Below are positions 35,234-46,828 of a DNA stretch of 64,000 nucleotides, piece after piece. Where the stretch lies: the NCBI GenBank assembly GCA_029582155.1, contig CM055903.1:42981769-43045768 (forward strand), read 5' to 3'. The position numbers were made by a program, and so were the translations under genes. Within the stretch, counting starts at the first letter, position 1; every line of letters begins with the position of its first letter. This DNA comes from Panopea generosa (taxonomy: Eukaryota; Mollusca; Bivalvia; Adapedonta; Hiatellidae). A model generated the notes under the pieces. The model was not told the origin of the DNA. It ran no database searches and worked only from the letters and a program-made list of their open reading frames with translations.

Positions 35234-35379
35234 TGAAGTATAGTATTTTTACACACGATTGTAATTTGTGCCATATGTAATTCGTCTCACTACAAAGTCA
35301 CGTCCTCCTTTAGTGATGGTAATACAATTTTTGCGCTAAATACAAAACGTAATTTGGTTTAGAACATTCTTACTTAAAC

Positions 35380-35990
35380 GTTTGTAAACAAGTCCTGGGT
35401 TTTAAATCTTTAACTAGTAATGCAGGTGTTTATGGGGAATTAGGACGCTATCCATTGTATATAAATAGATATGTCAAAATTATTGAGTATTGGTCAAAAT
35501 ACTAATGGCTGAAAACATCCTAAAAATGTATTGCGAGAAAGGTTTTAAAAATTGGGTGTATTGTGTAAAATCTATTTTACTCGACAATGGTTTTATGTAT
35601 GCGTGGATTAATCCTATGTCTATAAATCACAAAAACTTTACAACTTTATTTAAACAAAGACTTGTGGATAATTTTGTACATTAATGGAGATAAGATCTAG
35701 AATCAAATAGAGTATTAACATTATAAAAAAACTTTTAAAACAAACTTTGAATATGAACACTATTTCAATATATTTTGCACCAAAAAGTTTCGAAGTCGCA
35801 TTACAAGATTACGCATATCTTTTCAAGAGAAAGACTTTAACGACATGAAAGGGGTTGCCAGATCTGTGACAGTGCTGAAACTGAAGACGAATTTTATTTT
35901 GTATTACTATGTCCTATTTACCATGGACTTAGATGCAAATAAATTCATAATCGTTATATCGGCATACATTTAAACAAATAAACCGAAAAT
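35380..35990 (+). pseudogene. L1/Tx1-like LINE, C-terminal end of ORF2
   Basis: Broken frames read NAGVYGELGRYPLYINRYVK, then NWVYCVKSILLD, FKQRLVDNFV, and a CQIC...EDEFYFVLLCP zinc-knuckle-like end. This is the conserved tail of a LINE family I recall as abundant in bivalves. Several stops and frameshifts are present; it begins 200 bases after gene 1. Confidence 0.75.
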
Positions 35991-35999
35991 TGTTAAATT

Positions 36000-37740
36000 A
36001 AAGCATTTGTACATCGACGTTCCATACTAAATAACTGATACATGTATTCATCCTCAAAAAACTTATTTTCTGTAAAAGAAAATTTGAGTATATACAAACT
36101 AAATCTAATTAATATGAGTATTGAAATGTCGATAGTAAGGTGGGACGCGAGCGTGTATGTATGTACGTGTGTGTATGTGAAAATATGTGCATGTTATTTA
36201 CTCAACTTGTTACATGTGTATGTGTTTAATTATTTACATGTTATTACAACATTATAATTTGATGTGAAATTTTGTATATTTTAAATCAGTAAAATATTCT
36301 TCTTTTTCTTCTTCTTATTCTCTTCTTCTTCTTCTTCTTCTTCTTTATATTTTCATGTGTTCACTCTACATCTAATCTTGCAATACATGTAAAATACTAT
36401 GTGGGGAATATCTGACACGCAGGGTTTTCAGACGATTTGAAAGTATACTATTTATAGCGTTCTACATGTACTACACTGGTTTTCAGACCCTATCATAGCA
36501 GACGATACATAAATATATCCTGTGAAAACATATGGCCAAGAGAAAGCTGGCAACAACTTTTTAAATCGTATTTTAAATACGAAATGGAAAGTATAAACTT
36601 GTTTTACTGGTATTGATTTTACATTTATTTTATGAAATGATTCTGTTGAATTAAAATTGAAAAAAAAAATCAAAGAAATAAAATTGGTATTCAATATACA
36701 TAATTGAACGATATCATTTTGCGCGTTCCCATATAAATCCGTTAACTCTTCGCTTTAGCTTCAAGGATTTCAAATTAGGAAAACAGAAATTTTAAGATTT
36801 TATAACATTAAAATAGTGTTTGATTTTATAATACTATTAAATAAATGCAACTGTATTTCTGTCTTATACGAACTTCAATAAGGAGTACATGTAAGTCATT
36901 GTGTTGGTCGGTGAGACTATGGATCAAACTACTCCTTTGCCTACAAGACTTAATGCTATGCAGAGTTATAGCCCTGATTCTTTACAGTCTTATGCAGAAA
37001 TATATGGTCAAAATTAGATGGTAAACGATTTGTAGCTTTTCATACGTAATCAACATAAAGTGGTGATATTTTGTGATGCTGACTTAATTCTATGTAGAGT
37101 TATTACCCCTTCAGTGAGACAAAATGCTTGGGAAGAGAAGTTTCCTACTATTTTCAGTTGATTGATTTGATATGTATATAATAAATATTAAGGGGACATA
37201 TAATTAACACAAATTTTATGACGCCAACCTAATTCTATGCAGAGATTTTGCCCTTGCACTTAGCAAAATTACTTTTGATACCATATTACAATTCTTGTTC
37301 ACATACTTCACAATAATTTTCATGCAAGTAGCTTATACCATTGAATACTATCAGATTCTAATTTATAGAGATGCATGGTGTAAATAATTCGGTGCACACT
37401 TATTGTCCCTGCACTTCATGTGTATGTATTATTTCAAGTCCGCTTCATATTATTCTAACCGCTTGAAATATTTTTGTACAACTTGGCATGATATATATTT
37501 TAGATTGAGGTGAATGCTATGATTAATGTTATGCTAACTCTTTTTTATTAAAAATAACTCATTATTTGCATGTGTTTATGTTGAAAAGTTAAGAAATTGA
37601 ATTAAAAACTAACTTTGTACATGTATATGACAATGAGCAAGGGATAGGGTATGGAGTTATATTTTACTTTTATTCTACTTTTTTTCTGGATTTTTTTTTT
37701 AGATTTACTGATTCTTAGGTTATTATCGGTACAGAACAGC
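36000..37740. other. Intergenic, low-complexity patches
   Basis: Contains a (TTC)n tract at 36300-36345 and three diverged ~150-base blocks with 'aattctatgcagagttatagcccct' at 36950-37260. No gene was seen. Confidence 0.5.
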
Positions 37741-37749
37741 ATGGGTGTC

Positions 37750-39000
37750 CTCCACTATCGTAATCCAATAACAATGATTAATGACAAATGAAATAACCTT
37801 TGTATCTATCAATGTACAGGGTCTAGGAGATAAAAAAGATACATGTGATTTCGTATAAGATACTCATGGTACTGATTAGTAAATAAATTTTATTAAAATT
37901 CAGTGGGGATATGAATGTTATTTTAGTAAATTTTCAAGTCAATCTAGTGGAGTAGCAATACGTTTTAACAATTACTTTGAATTAAAAAGACATTAAAAAG
38001 AAACTTATACTCAAGAAAATTTACCAACTTTAAAAACAACCTTTTGTGATAGAAAATATTTCTTGTAAATATCTTTCGTTCTTATGAAGATGATCCGTTC
38101 GTTTATAAACATATTTGGAATTTTATTTTATAAAAAGATGACCTTTTCATTATAGGGAGTGATTTTAATCTCTTACCTGGATTGTTTTCAGTATTTTGAT
38201 GTTAATAACCCTAATGCACGTAATGTAGTAATTGACCTAATACAGGAATGTGATTTAGTAGACTGTTGGCGTGGCAAAACAGGGAATATATATAATTAAA
38301 AATAAACACATATAAAAAGTCAATATTCAATCTTAATCTCCGATTTATTATTAACGTATCCAGATGAAGTAAAAATAAAACCTGGCTACAGAACAGACCT
38401 TCATTAATTCTTCTAAAACTGGCAATTGGAAAATTTATAAAAGGAAAGTCATACTGGAAAATGAATAATTTTCTATTAAAATATATAATTTATTTAAATA
38501 AAGTAATAATAGAAAAAATAAAATATGAATGTCATACCAAATAAAGAAGTTTTCAATCATTTTCATAAGTTTTTGAAATAAGAGGATTATTAATAAAAGG
38601 GAGAAAATGTGGGAAACTAAGACTCTATGAAAAAAGAAAAAAAGAGGAGGAACAACCACAAGATAATAATACTTATGAATCTAAAAGAGAAAAAAAAACT
38701 ATATGCAATAAGAGAAAGGAAAATGGACGGTAAATAAAAAAAAAATAAATAAATGGAATACTGAAGGAGAAAACGTTATTTAATACTTTTGTAATTAAGG
38801 AAAAAAACATGTAAAACTTTTTTGTTTCAAAAGCAATGATCAGCTTAAGTACAAACAATGTAATCTTTGTTAATACACAACACAAACTATAACTGAAACA
38901 AAGGATTTTATTAAAAATATTATTCTAATCGGGATTCCACTTCTATAAACCTGACTGGTTTGCTCTCTCATCTAAATATACCAAAGCTTGAGTCTTAAAA
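37750..39000 (+). pseudogene. L1/Tx1-like LINE, endonuclease and linker remnant
   Basis: Fragmented frames read INVQGLGDKK, WGYECYF, SSGVAIRFNNYFELK, IIGSDFNLLP (the GDFN metal-site motif), then NPNARNVVIDLIQECDLVDC. Lysine-rich linker fragments follow to about 38950. The element is heavily decayed. It is not collinear with the 35380 fragment, so probably another copy. Confidence 0.65.
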
Positions 39001-39294
39001 TTATGTCTAACAATATGATCCCATGTTTCAATGAGATAACTGTAGAACTTTTAAAATTATTTTAGTTTAGTTTAAACATATTTTATTGCCAAATAAACAC
39101 GTATTACAATATATATCATGCATATAAGTCAAATACAATTTAAGGCAAAAGGGTCTGGCCACAAGTTCTCTCAACATTAGATTCGGCCATTCCCTTTCAA
39201 CTATATTTTGCAATTTTTAACGATGGTTAAGATATATTACATTCCTGGCAAGTAAATATGAACGACATAAAGTGTTGTTAATGAGAAAGTATAC

Positions 39295-39420
39295 ATGCGT
39301 ACTCACGCAAACACATACGGACACATGCACGCACGCACGCACGATCATACGCACACACGCCCGCACACACATATATACACAGACATTCACATGCAAACAT
39401 ACATACACGCACACACATAT
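39295..39420. repeat. CA/CGCA microsatellite
   Basis: Mixed (ACGC)n and (CA)n runs; open frames on both strands here are low-complexity by-products. Confidence 0.9.
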
Positions 39421-39635
39421 GGATGTATGTTGAGGTATTTACTAAAAAGCGGGAAATATTTATTGTTTACTTTTTTTTTAAATGAAATTAAATATTAAAT
39501 TATTCGAAAATACACACACACACATATATGTATATAAAGCATTATCTGGTTGGTCACTGATATTCACGCGATCGGTTATGGTGTGGTAGCTGTTACAGAG
39601 TCAGGGGAAAAAACAAAATACTATAACGAAATTAA

Positions 39636-41975
39636 TTATTGGAATCTTCTGGATTCGTGAATGAAAGTTTGAACACTTTTGAAGAGATTTATGTTGTCTT
39701 CATATGAATGATCATCAGATCCATATAACAGCTTTTTGACATTGAGTGGATGGAACGATCTTGTGTTTTGAAATAATTTAATTTTTTGTTGTACAAAAAG
39801 AATGCAGTTAAAAAAGTAATGTTAAATCTTCCACTCCATGCGTACAGATACATGTTGGATAATTTTCTATATGATTAACGTAAAGATCATGATTTAAGTT
39901 ACTACAATTATTTCTTAGTCTTGCATGCAGTACAGATAATATTCGTATACCGTAGTTAAAGTGTTTTGGAACTATAACTGGATGAAAACAAGTATTTATA
40001 AGGTTTCGTTTATATATTGATAATGATGATTCTTCCCTTAAAGCAACTGATAGTTTATTCCACAACGAAACTGTTGATGGAATGAAAGAATTTGCAAAGA
40101 GCTCAGTTCGTCTGGTAATGATATCAAGATCTTGTGAGTTTCTAAGACCGTATGTTGTTCTAATACTAACTGTATCGGGAAATAAATTTATTAAGTAGTT
40201 TGGTGTCATACCATGTTTTATTTTGTATGCCAATATCAATTTTTGATACTTTCTTCTGTCTGACAGAGATAACCAGCCAATTTCTTTATATAAGTTTGAA
40301 ATGGATATTGATCTTGTTGTGCCAGTAACAATTCTGGCAGCTTCATGTTGAATTTCTTCTTAGTTGTCTTTCTCGTAGCAGGTACAGTTATCCCACACTA
40401 CCGAAGCGTATTCTAAAATTGGGCGAATAAATGATACATAAATTTGTTTAAGAGAGTCCCGACGTATTTTAGATTTAACTTTTCTCATCATGCCAAGAAT
40501 TTTGGATGCAGACTGTATTATGTTTTCAATATGAGCGTGCCATTTACCATTATTACTGATTGTAAGGCCCAAGTGTTTGTGATTTTCAACAAATGTTACA
40601 GAGATATTTTCAAACAATAGTGAAGGATAACGAACTTTTTTAGATGTGAATAATATTGCTTCAGTTTTCAAGGGATTGAACGTAACTAACCACTGTTTTG
40701 ACCAAGCAAATAACATAACTTGATCGTGATTTATTATACCTTCAAGATCTGATATATTTGTAGCAGAGCTCGCTAAAGAAGTGTCATCTGCAAACAAACG
40801 TGCAAGACTTAATTAATTGTCTGCTATATCATTTACGTAGATTAGAAATAGTAATGGACCAAGGACAGACCCCTGCGGTACACCAGCATTGACGGACATT
40901 GTATGAGAAGAGGATGTGCCGACAAATACCTTTTGGCTCCTACCGGAAAGATAGTTATTGAACCAATTTAAGATTTTGCCATTGATGCCGTATTGTTGCA
41001 TTTTGAATAGAAGGCCTTTGTGCCTAACATGGTCGAATGCTTTAGAAATATCAAAGAAGTCCATACAAGTGTTAAGTTTAGAGTCAGTTGAATTAACAAT
41101 TTGGTAGTATATGTTGATTAATTGGTATACAGTGGAATGACTAGTTAAAAAACCTGATTGTCTAGAATATATAAGATTTCAGAGGTAAGGTAATTATATA
41201 TATACTTATACACACAACGTTCCATAAGTTTACCAATACAACTTAACAGGGAAATAGGTCTGTAATTATTAACACACGATGAATCGCCTTTCTTATAAAG
41301 GGGCATAACAAGTGCATGTTTCCAGTTACATGGAAAAGATTCCTTGCGAATAGACTTATTAAATAAAATACATAAAGGTTTTGAAATTGTACCCTTGGTT
41401 AGTTTTAAAATTCTGTGACTTACTAGGTCTGGCCACACAGCTTTATTAACACCTAAGCAAGAAATCATGTCTTCAATGTCGTTCATTAATATAGTTATGT
41501 CGTTAATTGTTCTGTTTGTCCGTATGCTCGGTTCTTGTAGGTTTGACCCTTTATCATCTACGTTAGAGATAGAGCAAAAAAACTAATTTAAACAATTTGC
41601 TTTCTCATTGTCTGAGAAACATATATTTTCGGAGCTGTCGGTAAGTGTTGTTTTCAGTATTGGGATTGTTTCGGATTTACTATTATTTTTAACCAAGTTC
41701 TTTAAGATTTTCCAGTATTGATTTGGATTGTCTGTCCGAGATGTGGCAATATTTTGTTCCAAGTTGCTTAAAAAGCATTCTTTTGCATGTTTTTTCAAGT
41801 TGTTAACCTTGTTCTTTAAACGTTTGTATTTTGCCCAATCATTTTGGTTTGTACTTTTGATCTTTATTTTCTTTTGTCTGTCTCTTTGTCTTGAAGCTGT
41901 TCGTAACTGTGAGTCGTACCAGGGTTTGTCATTAGGTCGAATTGTTTCTTCTTTGGATGGGATACATTTAGTCAT
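39636..41975 (-). pseudogene. LINE ORF2 reverse transcriptase and C-terminus
   Basis: A basic linker (41583-41975) leads to RT fingers (41145-41486: VMPLYKKGDSS, NYRPISLLSCIGKLME), palm (40813-41064: FDISKAFDHVRH, NAGVPQGSVLGPL) and the FADD active site (40797 onward: MFADDTSL). The C-terminus carries LWNKL and LHARLRNNCSNLNHDL and ends FIHESRRF before TAA. In-frame TAA at about 40810 and TAG-type stops near 40360, plus frameshifts near 41100 and 39810, disable it. Confidence 0.87.
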
Positions 41976-42128
41976 AAGTGATAGAAATGTCTCTGTAAAT
42001 CGGGAACATGAGTCATTTATGTCAAGTTCTTCAATAAAGTCCCAGTCTTGGTCGGATATGATGCGGTTTAACGTTTCATAATCACCTTTTTTGTAATTCC
42101 AGACTTTTCACTTTGAACATGTTTGTTT

Positions 42129-42550
42129 TTAACCGTGAAACTTTATTATTAAGAGTGTAACTTTGTGGTCGCTAACTCGTCTATCAATGTCTATTACGTC
42201 AGAGGTTAAAGGTAGTATACTGTCAGATATGATAATAGGGTCAAGTAAGGTTGCTGAGGTATCTGTCACTCGTGTCGGTTTATCGATTATATTTTTCATG
42301 TTATTTATGATGACAATGTTACGTAAGTGACAGTCTCTTATGCTCAATAAATCTTGGTTGAGATCACCGACAATAACAATGTTCGATAGAAATATTAAAA
42401 TTTTCCCAAAAACAAACTGGTGTATTTGGAGAACGATATATATAACAAAGAAAAAAGGAAGACGATTTGTAACAAATCTCTACCCATATTGCATGAACTA
42501 CTGTGCTTTCAAGATCCGTACGTCTTTTCGACATAATTGTTTTTGAAACA
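42129..42550 (-). pseudogene. LINE ORF2 endonuclease segment
   Basis: Frames read YIYRSPNTP, then IVGDLNQDL, then TLLDPIII and RRVSDHKVT, the metal-binding and catalytic motifs of AP-endonuclease-type LINE enzymes. A frameshift near 42340 splits the domain. Confidence 0.82.
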
Positions 42551-42554
42551 TAAG

Positions 42555-42995
42555 TTAAAAGACCTCCCGAATGAGAAGTACAATCATCTCTGTAGATACA
42601 TCCGTAAAGTTATCAATAACAAAATCGTCAGAAGGTACCAAGTCGTTAAGATGAGTTTCAGTAAAGCACATTATGTCAATATCAGTAAGGCAAATTGAAA
42701 TAGCACCTAGTATGATCACAGTATCCGTAAAGTCGGGACCGGGATTTGTCTCAACATCTCCTGACATCAAAACTAATAACAGGATGACCAAAGCACAGAG
42801 GAGATTGACAATACTTTGTTGAAAATAAACAGAAGTAAATTTGAAATAGAAACCTGCGATGGTAAATATAAACTCAAGAAACATAAACAACTTTTTCAAA
42901 TGGTTATATTTTAGAGTGAGTCTCCCAAATACTCCGCTTGTACAACTGTGAAACATACCGATTGCCACACGCCATGAATTTATGTCATTACCCAT
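42555..42995 (-). pseudogene. LINE ORF2 N-terminus: 2A leader and endonuclease start
   Basis: A 146-codon frame opens MGNDINSW. Residues 61-77 are strongly hydrophobic (LLCALVILLLVLM) and run straight into SGDVETNPGP (2A core at 42735-42758). The 2A consensus D(V/I)ExNPGP makes ribosomes skip the G-P bond, separating the leader from the enzyme (known for CR1-like elements of sea urchins and molluscs). The frame then reaches DIMCFTETHL, an endonuclease motif, but has lost the segment just before it. Confidence 0.85.
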
Positions 42996-43493
42996 TGGAA
43001 TATTGTCTCATACAAAAAGCAAATTGTTTGTTTTCATACAAATTAAAACTACACCACGCTCATGACAAACCGCATAAACCAGGACCAAACCAGATAAAAC
43101 AATGGAATATTCATTTAGTAATAAAATAAATAAGAATATTGAAATAGTGACTTTGAAAAATCAAAAAAAATCATTCATATTCAGTCAGAGAAAAGACTGA
43201 CTGGCCTAATTAGAATAATGATTTATAAACATTTTTTTTAATGTCACCGTATTACTTTCGTTTTAGAAGTAGTATTAAAAACTAATTCAGACTTCGGTGG
43301 AAAACAAAATGTACACATGAAAATTCAATAATTTGTAAAAATTCAATAATTTGTAAAAATTTGTGCCAAATTTGTGCCAAACGCATCACATAACTACAAT
43401 ATATTATACTTAATCTTAATACAAGTGTAATAGGTAATAGCTATAATCATTATATATTTTATCTTTAATTTCAATTTCAACGTAACTTTAGGT

Positions 43494-43862
43494 ATGTTCA
43501 TCATTATCATCATCATCAACATCATCATCATCATCATCATCATTAACAATATCATAATAATCATAATAGTCATCATCATTATCATCATCATAATCATCAT
43601 CATCATCATCATCATCATCATTATCATCATCATCAACATCATCATCATCATCATCATCATTAGCAATATCATAATAATCAGCATAATCATCATCATTATC
43701 ATCATCATCATCATCATCATCATTATCATCCTTATCATCATCATCACCATTGACAATATCATAATAATCATCATCATCATCATAATCATAATCATCATCA
43801 TCATCATTTTCATCATCATCACCATTAACAATGTCATAATAACCATCATCATCATCAGTAAC
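43494..43862. repeat. (ATC)n trinucleotide tract
   Basis: About 370 bases of ATC/ATA repeats. All long open frames here (poly-Ile, poly-Met, poly-Asp) are artefacts of the repeat. Confidence 0.97.
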
Positions 43863-43959
43863 AATGAAACCTTTTACATAAGGATACCAAACAAATATTT
43901 GCATAAAATGACATTTCAACTTAAGTGTTAAAAAATTATCATCATTTAATTACCTCATT

Positions 43960-44490
43960 GTATTGACGACGACAACGACGGCGATAATCACATTATTGAA
44001 GATAACGACGTAACATGACCATCATAATCACAACGATAACATTAATTAACCATCGTCATAGTCCCTTTAATTACTCCCATTGTATTGACGACGAAAAAGA
44101 CGACGTCAACGACAACAAACATCGCTATTTCCAATAAGTACTACTATATTGGTGACGATGACGTCAACATAAATTAACTATCATCATCCTTCTTTTTATT
44201 TAACCCCAGTATATTGACGACGAAAAAGACGACGACAGTCTCCACAATCCAAAATAAGTACTCACTATATTGATGACGACGACGTCAACATTAACTAACC
44301 ATCATCATCGTCCCTTTTAACCAACCCCTTGTATTGACGACGAAAAAGACGACGACAACGACAACAATTACCACTATCCCCAAAAAGTACCCCAATTATA
44401 TTGATGACGACGACTTCATCATAAATTAACAAATTCATTATCATCCCATATAATCCTCGCATTGTACTGACGACGAAAAAGACGACGACA
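43960..44490. repeat. ~120-130-bp tandem repeat with GACGACGAAAAAGACGACG
   Basis: ATTGACGACGAAAAAGACG recurs at 44084, 44213 and 44333, with variant copies at 43965 and 44466. Spacers rich in ATCATC link it to the neighbouring trinucleotide tract. Confidence 0.8.
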
Positions 44491-44740
44491 ACTATCAGTG
44501 AGTGCGATTAGGTACATGTATGTGTCATAATTATAGATGTTATTCATGTTATAAAAATAATCATGTTTATGTTTTGTATAGCAAGAGATCAAGAAATACA
44601 TAAAATATAATACAATATCAGAGAAATTTATGTTTAGATTTTATCATAACCATTTTAGTAATCGGGAGAGAGTACAGAAAAACAGAAAAAACTGCTCTTC
44701 TTAAACAACAATATGTCAGATGTCAATCATCCATTGTTAA

Positions 44741-45865
44741 TAAAACTTTTTACTCGACATTCTACACAGCTAATGCACGCACGCTCTTTTCAAGGCGTAT
44801 TATATATTTGAAGAATGGTTGGTTAAAGCATAGTACCACTATTGCAAAAAGGAAGTGCTTCCGTGGGGAAGTCGCATGATGGCGGGTATAAATAATCATC
44901 ATTTCTTCTTCTTTAAAAATGCATTTTCCTTATTTTAATGCTCATTTTTTTATTTGAATGGCATTATTGATGTATTTTGAACATTTTGATAGAATTGTCA
45001 TGTTTGAATTGTGAATTTAGAAAAAAAAATGATGTTTATAAATTAGGGTATGAATACATGATTTCGAAAGTCTACTTTCACTTTGTCACCAGTGTACACA
45101 CTGAGCAGAAAAAAAATCTCTTATATGACACATGACCCCTACTTTTCTCATCATATTTTGATAGTGCAGAGGTTGACAAACAGTAAAATGTAGGTTTCAC
45201 TTCTTTCATTTTGGGATTCTTTATGAATGACAAGCCTTCAAACTTTTATTATTTACTATAGAATAAAGAACAAAAATCAATGGTGGGGTTACATCTTAAT
45301 TTGAATGAACACTGTTGTAAACAAATAGTAAATTTGATAGAAGAACATAGCAGCCAGTTATAAAGTTGTATAACTGCTGATTCTATTGATAAATAAATTA
45401 ATTTTCAATAAAATGTGTAAAAAGGTTACATATATATTTATTGTAAGGTGTTTGACTATTTAAGTATGGAAACAAATACTTTTTTATTATCAATGCACCA
45501 GTCACATATGAAATGTAATAATGTACATGTACATGTAAATAAAACTTTTTACTCGACATTCTACACAGCTAGTGCATGCACGCACTTTTCAAGGCGTAGT
45601 AAATATTTGAAGAATTGTTGGTTAATTTGAATGAACACTGTTGTAAACACATAGTAAATATGATAGTAGATGATAGCAGCCATTTATAAAGTTGTATAAC
45701 TGCTGATTCTATTGATAAATAAATTAATTTTCAGTAAAATGTGTAAAAAAGTTACATATATATTTATTGTAAGGTGTTTGACTATTTAAGTATGGAAAGA
45801 AACATATATTTTAATATCAATGTACCAGTCACATATGAAATGTAATAATGTACATGTACAATACA
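44741..45865. repeat. Direct duplication, one copy carrying an insertion
   Basis: 45540-45865 repeats 44741-44830 joined to 45298-45540 (start AAAACTTTTTACTCGACATT; end ATGTAATAATGTACATGTAC). The first copy is split by about 467 bases, most of which is copy 2 of the dispersed repeat also seen at 9060. Confidence 0.8.
44900..45295 (+). repeat. Dispersed unclassified repeat, copy 2
   Basis: It shares block order with 9060-9460, including TATGAATGACAAGCCTTCAA and TTTACTATAGAATAAAGAA. Its neat position inside one half of the 44741-45865 duplication suggests it inserted as a unit. Confidence 0.7.
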
Positions 45866-45887
45866 AATAATTTATATGTTATAATAT

Positions 45888-46828
45888 TCAAAACTGCTTA
45901 AGATAACCCAGTGAGTGGATCGGATGTTTATGGTCGTGCTTGTCTTTCACAAAGATGCGACCGTCTCTTGAAAATGCTTCCTTCAAAATATTTTGCCTGA
46001 CTAGTTTTCTCGATTCATATAGAATGTTGCTACGTTTTTGGTCAGGTCTTCGTTTATAAACACATTTCTATATAAGTCACTCTCCTTTAGCTTTGATTTT
46101 GCACCGATGAAGTTGGCTCGTGATCTATATGAAACAAATTTTACAATGATATCTGCTGGTTTTGACGCAGTAGTAGTATTTCTCCTTTTAACTCTGTGGG
46201 AACGATCAATATCAGCGAGATTAATTTGAGTGTTGCACTTTGAGACATTGTCGAGCACAATCTCGTCAGTAGTTTCAGCAGCGGTGACCGGAATACCACT
46301 TATCCTGAGACAGTTGCGGAAGGAGTACTGTTCTGATTCGTCTAGTGCAGATTAGAGTGACGCACATTTGGATACAAGGTCACCGACCTGACTGCGGAGT
46401 GTGCTCACTTCTGCAGTGATTTGAATTCTGTCCTGCTCTAGCTGTTCAATCTTCTTTGTTAACGAAGAAGAAACAATGTGTGCCACGGATTGTGCCAGAG
46501 ATTTCATAGTTGTATTTACTGTTTCTTCTATATACAGTTTTAGCTCATCTCGTAGAACCGAAGCTACATTTTTAACAATGGTTGCCATGTCGCTGTCCGA
46601 CAATGCTACTGTTTGTGGTGTGTTTGGGAATCGAACCTTGGACGATTCAGCAATAGTGTCAAGGATTATTTCCATTTCGGCGGGGTTCTTTGACTTTTTC
46701 GTTGGATTTGAACTGACCGGACTAGGCGTTCTTGGTGAATAAGTACGTTTTTTATCGATGCTGTTGGTATGCATTGGCGTAGATGGAACAACATTTGATT
46801 TGGTGGCCATTTTCTTGTGTTTTAGCAT
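45888..46828 (-). pseudogene. LINE ORF1 protein (L1-type), orphan copy
   Basis: The minus-strand frame from 46828 gives a low-complexity Ser/Pro/Lys head, a predicted coiled coil (KKIEQLEQDRIQITAEV) and, after one in-frame TAA near 46353, an RRM-like domain with NCLRISGIP, DIDRSHRVKRR, DIIVKFVSYRSRANF and VFINEDLT. A frameshift near 46025 precedes LYESRKLVRQNIL and the end at 45888. This is the coiled-coil/RRM/C-terminal layout of L1-type ORF1p, an RNA chaperone. No ORF2 follows directly. Confidence 0.82.

Larger units (their letters stand above)
39636..42995 (-). mobile_element. CR1-like non-LTR retrotransposon with N-terminal 2A
   Basis: On the minus strand, in order: a hydrophobic leader ending in DVETNPGP, an AP-type endonuclease with GDLN and SDH motifs, and a reverse transcriptase with PLYKKG, NYRPISLLS, GVPQGSVLGP and FADD, then a thumb/C-terminal region ending in TAA at 39636-39638. 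A few in-frame stops, frameshifts and an internal deletion make this copy inactive, but decay is light, so it is fairly young. It is about 3.4 kb long, lying between the two plexin-like genes. Confidence 0.88.

Noticed and set aside
39217-39498. Frames rich in Cys/Val or His/Thr
   Set aside because: By-products of the CA/CGCA microsatellite on both strands.
43394-43931. Long open frames encoding poly-Met, poly-Ile or poly-Asp
   Set aside because: They are all translations of the (ATC)n tract in different frames, with no start context, splice signals or non-repeat sequence.
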